This document shows, piece by piece, positions 17,457 through 24,964 of a stretch of 64,000 bases of DNA. Origin of the DNA: Alkalihalobacillus pseudalcaliphilus. Its GTDB lineage: Bacteria > Bacillota > Bacilli > Bacillales > Bacillaceae_D. The notes under the pieces are model-generated. The model ran no database searches. It was not told where the DNA came from and saw only the letters and a list, made by a program, of their open reading frames with translations. The stretch's first letter is position 1, and the number at the start of each line of letters is the position of its first letter. A program made the translations under genes and the position numbers. The stretch is taken from positions 1 to 64,000 of the forward strand of contig NZ_JAQQWS010000010.1 of NCBI RefSeq assembly GCF_028610675.1, given 5' to 3'.

Positions 17457-18311
17457 TTAACGGTTCATATCCCCTAACCCAGGACTATGTTCATTCGGCA
17501 AATCAGGCATTGGCGGAACAGGGAAGCCGGTTGGAGGTGGTGTTACATGTAATTCTCCACCATTTCTACTTGGTGTTTTCCCTTGAAAAATTTCAGCTAT
17601 TTTTGTTTGATCCAATCTAAAGTTAAATTGTGCATTATGATAACCTAAATCGACAAATTTTTTGCATTCAGGATATTTATTGATATCGTAATTAGGTACG
17701 GGGAATGTCTTAGCCCAATCAACTCCTAAAGTTTCTAAAGCTTTTGCGAATGCATTTTGATGTGCATTATCACGAACAATGAGAAATCCGAGCGTTTCTC
17801 TTAGAGTTTGGTTGGAACTCATTTCATAAATTCTTGTTTTTTCTAAGACACCAGTTGACTCTAATACGACATTATTCAGCAAATCCGCTATAAGGTTACC
17901 ATGATTATAAACCCACGATCCATTCCATGGATTACCGGCAGCATCAACAGGAAGAGAAGCTTGAGCTCCAGAGATATAGTGTTGTGCATTAGCGTGTTTG
18001 ATTGCCTCGTCTAATGGAGCTTTATCTTGAGCGATATTTCCTGCACCTTCACCGCCAGATTCATCTAATAAGGCGTTAATTGTACTTTGCACAAGTTCAA
18101 CATGAGCAATTTCTTCTAAGAAAACCCCTCGTAATAAGTCACGATATTTTTTATCTTTGCCTCTAAAGTTGGAGCTTTGAAAAAAATATTGCATCATTGT
18201 TCTCATTTCACCAAATTGACCACCCAATGTTTCCTGTAGTACTCTTGCAGCAGCTGGGTCGGGTTTGTCTGGTTTAATTATATTTATAAGTTCTTCTTTA
18301 TAGTAATACAT
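17457..18311 (-). CDS. Manganese catalase
   Basis: A 284-aa di-manganese, non-heme catalase like B. subtilis YdbD, which dismutates hydrogen peroxide. Metal ligands can be placed by comparison with the Lactobacillus enzyme: Glu35, Glu67 and His70 (in EEIAHVE), Glu151 and His184 (in RDNAHQ), on a ferritin-like bundle. The C-terminal 35 residues are Pro-rich. Start ATG behind AGGAAAGGAGG. It lies 79 bp after the DUF3231 gene on the same strand, with a hairpin between. Confidence 0.93.
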   Translation of the reverse strand: MYYYKEELINIIKPDKPDPAAARVLQETLGGQFGEMRTMMQYFFQSSNFRGKDKKYRDLLRGVFLEEIAHVELVQSTINALLDESGGEGAGNIAQDKAPLDEAIKHANAQHYISGAQASLPVDAAGNPWNGSWVYNHGNLIADLLNNVVLESTGVLEKTRIYEMSSNQTLRETLGFLIVRDNAHQNAFAKALETLGVDWAKTFPVPNYDINKYPECKKFVDLGYHNAQFNFRLDQTKIAEIFQGKTPSRNGGELHVTPPPTGFPVPPMPDLPNEHSPGLGDMNR

Positions 18312-18356
18312 TTAAAAACCTCCTTTCCTAATTTTGGATTTTTAAATCTTAGAAAG

Positions 18357-18385
18357 AAGCTTGTCCATTAAAAATGAACAAGCTT
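18357..18385 (-). terminator. Intercistronic hairpin
   Basis: AAGCTTGT / ACAAGCTT with further pairing (CCATT/AATG) inside, between the DUF3231 and catalase genes. On the minus strand only a weak U tract follows (CTTCTTTCT), so partial termination or processing is more likely than a full stop. Confidence 0.5.
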
Positions 18386-18390
18386 AAAAG

Positions 18391-18903
18391 TCACCCTTCA
18401 GCACTTTTGTAATGATGCAATGGCGGGGGAACTAACCAACCTTTTTCTTTTGTTAACTTTAAATACTTGGCTCCTAAAGCTGCTTTTGCAAGATGGAATT
18501 GCCCGAACATCATAGCAATGTCTTCACGAATAGATTGACCCATAATTTGACTACATGATACTAAACCAGTTGCTAAAGCCATAGCTGCAGTGGCAGCAAT
18601 ATCTGGATCAGGGAAACGTGCACCAGGTGGAATTTCATTTAAATCCGCATGGGGGGGTTCTGGAGCACTTGGAGGTAAAGCCACTCCATTTGCTTTAAGT
18701 AACTCTGATACCTGTTTTACTGCTGCTTTTCCAGCTTCAATTGATTCTTGAAGTAACTTTTTTAAATCATCATCACCCGCATGATTTAATAAAACCTGTG
18801 TGTCAGCAATATCTTTATTTGCGACCATCACAAAATTCCAAGTACTAAAAACTTCACCGTAATGCATTGGCTCGTCTTGTGGATTTCCACTCAAAATGCC
18901 CAT
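18391..18903 (-). CDS. DUF3231 family protein
   Basis: A 170-aa all-helical protein of the DUF3231 family, a ferritin-like group common in Bacillus whose function is unknown. Recognisable parts: HYGEVFSTWNFVMVANKD near the start, a Pro-rich loop ALPPSAPEPPHADLNEIPPG, and SREDIAMMFGQFHLAKAA-like helix late (IREDIAMMFGQFHLAKAALG). Start ATG 18903 behind GGAGG; upstream in-frame codons have no site. It precedes manganese catalase on the same strand, suggesting a shared oxidative-stress or spore role. Confidence 0.85.
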   Translation of the reverse strand: MGILSGNPQDEPMHYGEVFSTWNFVMVANKDIADTQVLLNHAGDDDLKKLLQESIEAGKAAVKQVSELLKANGVALPPSAPEPPHADLNEIPPGARFPDPDIAATAAMALATGLVSCSQIMGQSIREDIAMMFGQFHLAKAALGAKYLKLTKEKGWLVPPPLHHYKSAEG

Positions 18904-19345
18904 TGTAATCCTCCTAAGTATATTCAATTTTAGTGCCACCCTTCTTATTGCACATCATTAATATAAGCATTGAATAAAAAGATATACATGATAAACAAAA
19001 AAAATTAGATACAACAATTAAACGGTGTTGCGACTAAGTATATAAATAATTATCTTGTCTGGTCCCAAGTATTAGAAAGCACACAACACAGGAATGAGGT
19101 TACGATGAACGATTTGATTGTTAGAGGGAATTTTAGATGAAATATGTAAACGTATGATACACTGAGATTAACTAGAATTCGTCATATAAACACTGATGCT
19201 TATTCCACGAGGCATGTTAATGTAGGGCAATGATTAATGATTAACCGATGTTCGATAATCGAGCCAAATTGTTGATCTGTAAGGTGGATTGAATAATGCA
19301 TGATTTTTATACAATGATCATCAAATATGTTTTTAGAGAGAGGAG
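18904..19345. other. Intergenic, no gene seen
   Basis: About 440 bp between divergent genes. It must hold the promoters of the DUF3231-catalase pair and of the DUF523 gene; no box is clear enough to name. Confidence 0.5.
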
Positions 19346-19354
19346 GTGTATTGT

Positions 19355-19813
19355 ATGTTTTTAGTCAGTTCTTGTTTAGCAGGATTAAATGTAAGATATA
19401 ACGGTACACATAGCTTAGATAACAGGATAAGGAAGTTAGTCGAAGAGAAGAAAGCTGTTACTACATGCCCCGAACTACTTGGAGGGTTCCAAACTCCAAG
19501 AGAACCAGCTGAAATAGTAGATGGAGACGGAGAAGATGTGCTAGACGGAAATGCTAAAGTGGTTGAGAAATCTGGTAAAGATGTAACCGAACTCTACATA
19601 AAAGGTGCTTATGCAACTTTAGCAATAGCTAAAAAAATAAATGCAACCATCGTTGTTTTAAAGGAAGATAGTCCATCGTGTGGTAGTTCAATGATATATA
19701 ATGGTGAATTTAAGGGGAAGAAAGTTGTTGGAAATGGTGTTACCTCAGCCTTACTTAAAAGAAAGGGCTTAAGAGTAATTTCAGAGGAACAATTTGTTAA
19801 TAATTTCTTTTAG
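19355..19813 (+). CDS. DUF523 family protein
   Basis: A 152-aa protein of the DUF523 family, cysteine-containing proteins of unknown function widespread in bacteria. The hallmark segments are all present: VSSCLAGLNVRYNG, TTCPELLGG, and LKEDSPSCGSSMIYNG. These conserved Cys residues suggest a metal or redox site. Start ATG 19355 lies nine bases after AGAGGAGG; the GTG at 19346 touches that site. A terminator follows. Confidence 0.9.
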   Translation: MFLVSSCLAGLNVRYNGTHSLDNRIRKLVEEKKAVTTCPELLGGFQTPREPAEIVDGDGEDVLDGNAKVVEKSGKDVTELYIKGAYATLAIAKKINATIVVLKEDSPSCGSSMIYNGEFKGKKVVGNGVTSALLKRKGLRVISEEQFVNNFF

Positions 19814-19830
19814 ACGTTCAATCAGTTGTA

Positions 19831-19862
19831 GGCTTTCCTTCAAGAAGGGAAGCTCTTTTTAT
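19831..19862 (+). terminator. Terminator of the DUF523 gene
   Basis: Stem GGCTTTCCTTC / GAAGGGAAGCT with a tiny loop, then CTTTTT. Confidence 0.8.
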
Positions 19863-20223
19863 GTAATGTATTAAAAGGCAGCAAGATCTTTGAGTTAATA
19901 AGTCATTAGGGGAATTCTATACATTTTAAACGTTGTAACGAAATTATTTTAGCTGTTAATCACAAGAATATACCCTCTCAAAACTTATATAACTTTTAAA
20001 GATACTGGTAGAAGAAAAGTAGGGAAGATTGGAGAGCAATTTATATTGGAGCTACGATTAAATGAACAATACTATCGCACCTAATGGTGACTTCTCTTAA
20101 TAAAGGGAAGTCTCTTTTTTATTGACCTCTTGGTGCATATCGATGGAATAGTTATAAATTTAAGATTATTATAAAAAGAGAGTAGGGGGTGACCTTTTTG
20201 GTGCTAATAGTAAATTAAGTTTA
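19863..20223. other. Intergenic with possible gene end
   Basis: A frame of about 43 codons ending TAA near 20082 (YITFKDTGRRKVGKIGEQ) is followed by a good terminator, as if the 3' end of a lost gene. There is no start or ribosome site. Low certainty. Confidence 0.3.
20089..20120 (+). terminator. Terminator-like hairpin
   Basis: Stem GACTTCTCTT / AAGGGAAGTC followed by TCTTTTTT. Confidence 0.8.
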
Positions 20224-21057
20224 TTGAAATTTAATGAGTCTGATATTTTAGGATTAATAAATCTTTCTACATCTGTAGGACGGGATTATGACAAAAATGA
20301 GATACAAACAGTTCTATTATCTGGAGAGATTTATGGTCATAAAAATGAGTATGGAGAAATTGTATCTAGTGCTGCAATCATATTATATGAAAATAACCTT
20401 GCTTCAATTGGAATGGTAATTGTTCATGAGGATTTTAGAGGATTAGGCTTAGCAAAGGAAGCAACTAAGAAATGTATAGATACTGTACCTAAAAAGACTC
20501 AGATAATGTTAATTTCAACTGAGGAAGGTAAGCCTCTATATAAGAAATTGGGATTTATCACGATAGATAATGTACATAAATATTTAAGTGATCAATTCCT
20601 CTCCGTTCAATTAAAGAAACATGTAGTAATTGAGGACTATATTGAACAAGATCTAGATGATGTCATCCAATTAGATTCAGCTGCTTTTGGTGGTCGAAGA
20701 ACAAATTTACTTTCCAACAGAATTAAACAATCAAAAAGTTGTTTGGTTGCGAAGAATAATAAAGGAAAAATTATTGGTTTTGGTTTATCGATAATAGGTT
20801 CCGCTAACCTTTTAATAGGTCCAGTTGTTGCCAAAGATTCCAGAACAGCTATTGAATTAATCCATGAGTTAATACAGAACTATTCAGGGAAACTCAGAAT
20901 TGATGTTCCAGGTGATATTAACGTCGAGATAGAAGAGTTTTTAACAAAACTTGGGTTCAAGCAGGTTAATACGCCACCAATCATGGTGAGGAATTCTGAT
21001 CATTTGCCAAAGAGGAATAATCAATTATATGCCATTGCTGCTCAAGTTTTTGGATAG
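20224..21057 (+). CDS. Double-GNAT acetyltransferase
   Basis: A 277-aa protein with an N-terminal GNAT domain (acetyl-CoA loop at VHEDFRGLGLAKEA) followed by YKKLGF, and a second domain from about residue 140 of the kind seen in YitI-like tandem acetyltransferases (LRIDVPGDINVEIEEFLTKLGF). Substrate unknown. The TTG at 20224 has no good ribosome site. A strong site, AGGGGGTGA, lies at about 20186-20194 in front of a frame one base off, and the frame of this gene stays open back to it, so the true N-terminus may be longer and interrupted by an indel. Confidence 0.75.
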   Translation: MKFNESDILGLINLSTSVGRDYDKNEIQTVLLSGEIYGHKNEYGEIVSSAAIILYENNLASIGMVIVHEDFRGLGLAKEATKKCIDTVPKKTQIMLISTEEGKPLYKKLGFITIDNVHKYLSDQFLSVQLKKHVVIEDYIEQDLDDVIQLDSAAFGGRRTNLLSNRIKQSKSCLVAKNNKGKIIGFGLSIIGSANLLIGPVVAKDSRTAIELIHELIQNYSGKLRIDVPGDINVEIEEFLTKLGFKQVNTPPIMVRNSDHLPKRNNQLYAIAAQVFG

Positions 21058-21119
21058 TATTACTGCGGGCTATTTTGAGTTGGTGACCTCGTGATAATAC
21101 AAAAAAAGGAGTGAATGTA

Positions 21120-21662
21120 TTGCTATTTGAATCATCAAGGCTTGCTTTAAGGAAGATATCTGTGGACGATATACAAATATATCATAAGTGGAGAAATAAT
21201 CTAGAGGTTATGTATTCAACCAGTCCGTATTTAGATGTTTACTCTTCAGATGAAACGGAATCCTTTGTAAATAATGTTATTTTAGGATCTCAAACATCTA
21301 AAAGCTATATTATGATTGATAAAGAAACTAAAGTGAATATTGGTATCGTATCTTTAATTAATATTGATTATAAAAATCAGAATGCTGAATGTATTATCGA
21401 TATTGGTGAAAAAGAATATTGGGGTCAAGGATACGGTGCTGAAGGGTTAGGTTTACTGCTTGATTATGCTTTTTTTGAATTAAATTTACACCGTATATCT
21501 CTAAAGGTATATTCTTTTAATGAAAAAGCTATACGCTTGTACGAACGAATAGGTTTTCAAAAAGAGGGGGTAAGCAGGGAAAGTTTATTTAGAAATAACC
21601 ACTGGCATGACATTATTCATATGGGAGTGCTAAAAGAAGAATATACGCTTACTCAAGAATAA
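21120..21662 (+). CDS. GNAT acetyltransferase, RimJ/RimL type
   Basis: A 180-aa acetyltransferase of the ribosomal-protein/spermidine class. Diagnostic parts: YWGQGYGAEGLGLLLDYAF (acetyl-CoA binding), LNLHRISLKVYSFNEKAIRL and YERIGFQKEG. Start TTG 21120, eight bases behind AAGGAG; the GTG at 21111 overlaps that site. It follows another acetyltransferase gene by 62 bp, probably in one unit. Target not known. Confidence 0.85.
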   Translation: MLFESSRLALRKISVDDIQIYHKWRNNLEVMYSTSPYLDVYSSDETESFVNNVILGSQTSKSYIMIDKETKVNIGIVSLINIDYKNQNAECIIDIGEKEYWGQGYGAEGLGLLLDYAFFELNLHRISLKVYSFNEKAIRLYERIGFQKEGVSRESLFRNNHWHDIIHMGVLKEEYTLTQE

Positions 21663-21745
21663 GTTATATAGTGCCCTGTGAATGACCTGTAAGAAATTAA
21701 ACTTAGTTATATCTTTTAATTTGCTTTAAATGAGGTGAGTGGGAA

Positions 21746-22084
21746 ATGATCCATCAAATGGGTTTATATCGTGAATATTTTCAGTTGATTAGAGATGGCG
21801 AAAAGATGGTGGAGGTTCGATTAAACGATGAAAAGAGACGAAAAATTAAGGTTGGGGATACGATTGAATTTAGACAGGTTCCCGATTATAATGAAACATT
21901 GCAGGTCCAAGTTATCGAATTAAGAAGTTATCCTACTTTTAAGGATATGTATAAGGATATCGATTTTAAAGATTTTGGTTGTGAAGGTTGGACGATGCAA
22001 GAAATGGTAGAGGGCACCTATGAGATTTATTCACCTGAACTAGAAAAGAGTTATGGGGCATTGGCGATATTTATGAAGTGTTAA
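21746..22084 (+). CDS. Small ASCH domain protein
   Basis: A 112-aa ASCH/PUA-like protein. Typical pattern: an N-terminal helix followed by IRDGEKMVEVRLNDEKRRKI, then VGDTIEFRQVPD and a C-terminal YGALAIFMKC strand. Start ATG behind GAGGTGAG. Second ASCH gene in the window but from a shorter subfamily than that at 15.4 kb. Possibly RNA-binding or nucleoside-modifying; not established. Confidence 0.8.
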   Translation: MIHQMGLYREYFQLIRDGEKMVEVRLNDEKRRKIKVGDTIEFRQVPDYNETLQVQVIELRSYPTFKDMYKDIDFKDFGCEGWTMQEMVEGTYEIYSPELEKSYGALAIFMKC

Positions 22085-22124
22085 CTGAGTGTTTTAGACA
22101 TTTGCTTAATAGAACGATAGGCAA

Positions 22125-22718
22125 ATGAAAAGGCAGGTAACACGGGAGGCTATCAAGTTGGTAGATGACTTATTAAAGACAATAGGAGAACTTTTCCAAA
22201 ATACAGATAAGAAAGTTTCAGCGATTGAGATGAAGAATGTACGAACTAATAAGGACGGCTTTAGTAACAAGATTACTATTGTACAAATGTTTCGGCATAT
22301 GTCATGGACAGAAGCTATCAATCATGGTGATTTTCACTTTTGGAATACATTGATTAATCGTGAAGGTGAATTGTTTGTATTAGATTGGGAAAAGGCGATG
22401 ATTGCGGACCCACGTTTTGATATTGCTAATACCCTTATTTTAGGTTACTCTTGGTTTGGAACTAGCTTCAAAGAACCGATGTTGGATGCTTATCAGAATA
22501 GCACCAAAAAGGAATTGGAGCACCTAAATTGTTTTGAAGCACTAGTAAGTTTGGATTCATTAACAAAAGTAATACCGATTATTCACGGGGCCGATGATTC
22601 GCATATTCGCGATAGATCCTTTCAGTGGTTAAAACGAAGGTATGAGCTATTTACTGTACATAATGGGGTAAGGGTAACGGAAGTGGAACGCTATTTGGAA
22701 TCTAAAGGTCTACTATGA
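22125..22718 (+). pseudogene. Aminoglycoside-phosphotransferase-like kinase, N-terminus lost
   Basis: The 197-aa frame contains the catalytic half of an APH/choline-kinase-like fold: HGDFHFWN (catalytic Asp and Asn) and LDWEKA (metal-binding Asp). Family members have about 300 residues with an N-terminal ATP-binding lobe; here that lobe is absent and no ribosome site precedes the ATG at 22125. I read it as a truncated remnant. The short upstream stretch to the ASCH gene gives no extra coding frame. Confidence 0.65.
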
Positions 22719-22851
22719 ATCATTTATTTGATACATTCCGTTCACATGTATTATGAGAAAACAGATGATTGAGGGGATTATACACTTTAATGGTGGAATA
22801 AAGATAAAACCACTTAAAAAGAAAGAATATTCTGATTTTTATTTGTTGATT

Positions 22852-22860
22852 TGATATACT
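22852..22860 (+). promoter_or_regulatory. Extended -10 promoter of toxin 1
   Basis: TGATATACT: an extended -10 (TGn-TATACT) without an obvious -35. The same element stands before toxins 2 and 3. Confidence 0.65.
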
Positions 22861-22935
22861 GTAACTATGCAATAAAAAACTGAACTTATTCAAGGGTGGT
22901 CGGCACACTCCCAGTAGAAAGGGGGGTGGTGCTGT

Positions 22936-23034
22936 ATGACAGTGTTTGAAGCGTTAATGTTTGCCTTAGCATTTGCAAGCTTAATCGTAGTCATTCTGTA
23001 TTTTAACAAAAAAAATAATCCATCCTTGAGTTGA
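22936..23034 (+). CDS. Holin-like type I toxin, copy 1
   Basis: A 32-aa membrane peptide beginning MTVFEALMFALAFASLIVV, of the BsrG/BsrE/TxpA-like holin-like toxin group, which act at the membrane when not repressed by an antisense RNA. Ribosome site AAAGGGGGGTGG; the leader has GGCACACTCCC able to pair with it, as in related toxins with a hidden site. Compared with copies 2 and 3, loss of one C before the A run shifts the end of the frame, adding NNPSLS after the lysines. It is therefore five residues longer and less basic at its tip. Confidence 0.85.
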   Translation: MTVFEALMFALAFASLIVVILYFNKKNNPSLS

Positions 23035-23055
23035 TGTGGACTCGGTGGATTATTT
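23005..23055 (-). terminator. Terminator of antisense RNA 1
   Basis: On the minus strand the stem around GGATTATT / AATAATCC is followed by TTTTTTTT. It overlaps the toxin stop codon. Compared with the other two copies one stem base is mismatched. Confidence 0.65.
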
Positions 23056-23150
23056 CCTAATATCCGCTGACCACCCTAATAAGGGAAGCTTTTTATTGCT
23101 AGACTGTTGGTGTTCTAGCACCAGCAGTCTTTATTAATGTATGCCTTCTT
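23010..23150 (-). ncRNA. Predicted antisense antitoxin RNA 1
   Basis: Inferred from a minus-strand TATAAT (23157-23162) and the minus-strand terminator at 23005-23055. The product, about 140 nt, would overlap the 3' end of the toxin message, as RatA does with txpA and SR4 with bsrG. Confidence 0.6.
23101..23136 (+). terminator. Terminator of toxin 1 mRNA
   Basis: Stem AGACTGTTGGTG / CACCAGCAGTCT with one G-U pair, then TTTATT. Confidence 0.7.
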
Positions 23151-23156
23151 CTTTGT

Positions 23157-23162
23157 ATTATA
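23157..23162 (-). promoter_or_regulatory. -10 box of antitoxin 1
   Basis: ATTATA on the plus strand, TATAAT on the minus strand, conserved in all three units (also 23540-23545 and 23925-23930). Confidence 0.6.
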
Positions 23163-23234
23163 CACCATGATGAGTAGAAGTAAAACAAAACCACTCATAA
23201 AAAGAAAGAATATTCCGCTTTTTATTTGTTGATT

Positions 23235-23243
23235 TGATATACT
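23235..23243 (+). promoter_or_regulatory. Extended -10 promoter of toxin 2
   Basis: TGATATACT, identical to that of copy 1. Confidence 0.65.
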
Positions 23244-23317
23244 GTAACTATGCAATAATAAACTGAACTTATTCAAGGGTGGTCGGCACACTCCCAGTAG
23301 AAAGGGGGTGGTGCTGT

Positions 23318-23401
23318 ATGACAGTGTTTGAAGCGTTAATGTTTGCTTTAGCATTCGCAAGCTTAATCGTAGTCATTCTGTCATTTAACCAAAAAAAATA
23401 A
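23318..23401 (+). CDS. Holin-like type I toxin, copy 2
   Basis: A 27-aa peptide, MTVFEALMFALAFASLIVV then ILSFNQKK: one hydrophobic helix and a short basic tail, the usual form of the family. Ribosome site GAAAGGGGGTGG with the same pairing partner GGCACACTCCC in the leader. The stop codon lies at the edge of the antitoxin terminator hairpin. Confidence 0.87.
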   Translation: MTVFEALMFALAFASLIVVILSFNQKK

Positions 23402-23434
23402 TCCACCCTTGAGTTGACGCTCGGTGGATTATTT
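23391..23434 (-). terminator. Terminator of antisense RNA 2
   Basis: Perfect stem AAATAATCCACC / GGTGGATTATTT; on the minus strand it is followed by eight T. Confidence 0.75.
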
Positions 23435-23533
23435 ACCCAAATAATTCTGCTGACCGCCCAAATAAGGGAAGCTATTTATTGCTAGACTGTTGGTGTTAGC
23501 GCACCAGCAGTCTTTATTAATGTATGCCTGCTT
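23395..23533 (-). ncRNA. Predicted antisense antitoxin RNA 2
   Basis: From the minus-strand TATAAT at 23540-23545 to the terminator at 23391-23434; about 140 nt, overlapping the 3' end of toxin 2 mRNA. Inferred by analogy with known type I pairs. Confidence 0.6.
23484..23519 (+). terminator. Terminator of toxin 2 mRNA
   Basis: Stem AGACTGTTGGTG / CACCAGCAGTCT, loop changed to TTAGCG, then TTTATT. Confidence 0.7.
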
Positions 23534-23618
23534 ATTTGTATTATACACCATGAGGAGTAGAAATAAAACAAAAACACTCCTTAAAAGAAAGAATATTCTG
23601 ATTTCCGTTTCTAGGATT

Positions 23619-23627
23619 TGCTATACT
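23619..23627 (+). promoter_or_regulatory. Extended -10 promoter of toxin 3
   Basis: TGCTATACT; the TGn motif is kept although the spacer base differs. Confidence 0.65.
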
Positions 23628-23702
23628 ATAACCATGCAATAAAAAAACTGAACTTATTCAAGGGTGGTCGGCACACTCCCAGTAGAAAGGGGGTGGTGCT
23701 GT

Positions 23703-23786
23703 ATGACAGTGTTTGAAGCGTTAATGTTTGCCTTAGCATTTGCAAGCTTAATCGTAGTCGTCCTGTCATTTAACCAAAAAAAATAA
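23703..23786 (+). CDS. Holin-like type I toxin, copy 3
   Basis: A 27-aa peptide differing from copy 2 by Val for Ile near the end of the helix (LIVVVLSFNQKK). Same ribosome site and leader structure. Synonymous changes relative to copy 2 (GCC for GCT, TTT for TTC) suggest that the protein sequence is under selection. Confidence 0.87.
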   Translation: MTVFEALMFALAFASLIVVVLSFNQKK

Positions 23787-23824
23787 TCCACCCTTGAGTT
23801 TGTAAGCGATTCGGTGGATTATTT
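23775..23824 (-). terminator. Terminator of antisense RNA 3
   Basis: Perfect stem AAATAATCCACC / GGTGGATTATTT with a different, longer loop, followed on the minus strand by eight T. Confidence 0.75.
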
Positions 23825-23918
23825 CCCATAATTTGCTGACCGCCCAAATAAGGGAAGCTTTTTATTGCTAGACTGTTGGTGTTCACGCACCAGCAGTCTT
23901 TTTAATGTATGCCTTCTT
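23780..23918 (-). ncRNA. Predicted antisense antitoxin RNA 3
   Basis: From the TATAAT at 23925-23930 (minus) to the terminator at 23775-23824. Read-through from lysR could add to its level. Confidence 0.6.
23870..23906 (+). terminator. Terminator of toxin 3 mRNA
   Basis: Stem AGACTGTTGGTG / CACCAGCAGTCT with loop TTCACG, then TTTTT; the best T tract of the three. Confidence 0.75.
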
Positions 23919-23958
23919 CTTAGTATTATACACCATAATGGGTGCAATAAAAACCGTG

Positions 23959-24852
23959 TTATTTGAATTTTGTGTTATTTTGGTTGAGGTGCTTGAAAAA
24001 TTTGTTGGCTGCATTGGACAAAGGACCATTTTTTTGCGTAATGAGCCCGACCTTCCTATCGGCTATTTCTACATTCACATGCACCTCAAATAATTCCTCA
24101 TTTGCTAATTCCTGTTGAACTAATTCCTTCGTGACGAATGCTATCCCCATGCCTATTTTTGCACATTCCTTTAACAATTCTACACTACCTACTTCGATGT
24201 CTGGTTGCACGTGTAGGTCTTGTTTACGAAATAATTGCTCGAGAAATTTTCTGGAGCTGCTGGATTCTGAAAAGGAGATGAGCGGGTAATGGAGGATGTC
24301 TTCAAGCGATAAAGTTTGGTTAGCTAATTCTTTGTATTTTTTCCCAACGACAAAGGTACTACTTATCGTTAAAAAGTCGGTTACATGTACGTGATTTTCA
24401 GCTATTGGTAAATGGACAATCCCAATATCAATTAAGCCATTTGTTAATTTTTCGATGATTTGTGGTGTAGAGCCATGGTGTAATTTGATTTGAATATCAG
24501 CGTATCTGTCTTGAAATGTTTGGATATAAGGAAGTAAATAATGCTTACAGGTCGAATCACTACCTCCAATCGTCACATGACCTCGTTTTAAATGCTTGAA
24601 CTCTGCTATCCTCTGCTCGGCCTTATGAATTAAGGCGAAGGCCGGTTCAATCGATTCAAAAAGCACTTGTCCTTCTTTTGTCAGCAGCACCCCTTTGGAC
24701 GTTCTAATGAATAATGGCGTCTCCAATCGTTCTTCTAGTTGCTTAATGGCATAACTTACACTTGGCTGGGTAATATACAATTTCTTAGCGGCTTTACTCA
24801 AATTTTGTTCCAATGCAGTTATATAAAACACCCGATACAGATCTAATTGCAT
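23959..24852 (-). CDS. LysR-family transcriptional regulator
   Basis: A 297-aa LysR-type regulator: N-terminal helix-turn-helix (MQLDLYRVFYITALEQNLSK, then KKLYITQPSVSYAIKQLEE), and a type-2 periplasmic-binding effector domain from about residue 90. Start ATG 24852, ten bases after AGGTGG; longer frames lack a site. It is divergent from the EPSP synthase gene across 112 bp, the usual arrangement for a LysR protein and its target, so it probably controls that gene in response to a small molecule, perhaps an aromatic-pathway metabolite. Confidence 0.9.
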   Translation of the reverse strand: MQLDLYRVFYITALEQNLSKAAKKLYITQPSVSYAIKQLEERLETPLFIRTSKGVLLTKEGQVLFESIEPAFALIHKAEQRIAEFKHLKRGHVTIGGSDSTCKHYLLPYIQTFQDRYADIQIKLHHGSTPQIIEKLTNGLIDIGIVHLPIAENHVHVTDFLTISSTFVVGKKYKELANQTLSLEDILHYPLISFSESSSSRKFLEQLFRKQDLHVQPDIEVGSVELLKECAKIGMGIAFVTKELVQQELANEELFEVHVNVEIADRKVGLITQKNGPLSNAANKFFKHLNQNNTKFK

Positions 24853-24890
24853 AATATAGATACCACCTATAACTGTTGTAAAAACCATTA

Positions 24891-24921
24891 ATTATATTTA
24901 TATCATAATCAAATTTATAAT
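24891..24921 (+). promoter_or_regulatory. Candidate LysR box and aroA -10
   Basis: ATTAT-N9-ATAAT (24891-24909) is a dyad of the LysR-box kind; TATAAT follows at 24916-24921 on the plus strand without a good -35, as expected of an activator-dependent promoter. Confidence 0.4.
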
Positions 24922-24964
24922 GAAAAGATAGCGAATTAAAAATCGATTTGAAGGAGTGATTATT

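Larger units (their letters stand above)
22785..23170 (+). repeat. Toxin-antitoxin repeat unit 1
   Basis: First of three tandem units about 383 bp long, each with promoter, leader, toxin frame, antisense promoter and two hairpins. Units 2 and 3 are near-identical to it over most of the length. Toxin starts are at 22936, 23318 and 23703. Confidence 0.85.
23171..23555 (+). repeat. Toxin-antitoxin repeat unit 2
   Basis: Second tandem unit, same order of elements as unit 1; the coding and leader parts are almost identical to the others, while loop sequences of the two hairpins differ. Confidence 0.85.
23556..23945 (+). repeat. Toxin-antitoxin repeat unit 3
   Basis: Third tandem unit. Its antitoxin promoter lies just 28 bp beyond the stop codon of the minus-strand lysR gene, with no terminator between. 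Confidence 0.85.

Noticed and set aside
22720..23360. Minus-strand frames over the toxin units (62 and 81 aa)
   Set aside because: Shadows of the toxin leader and promoter repeats; no ribosome site.
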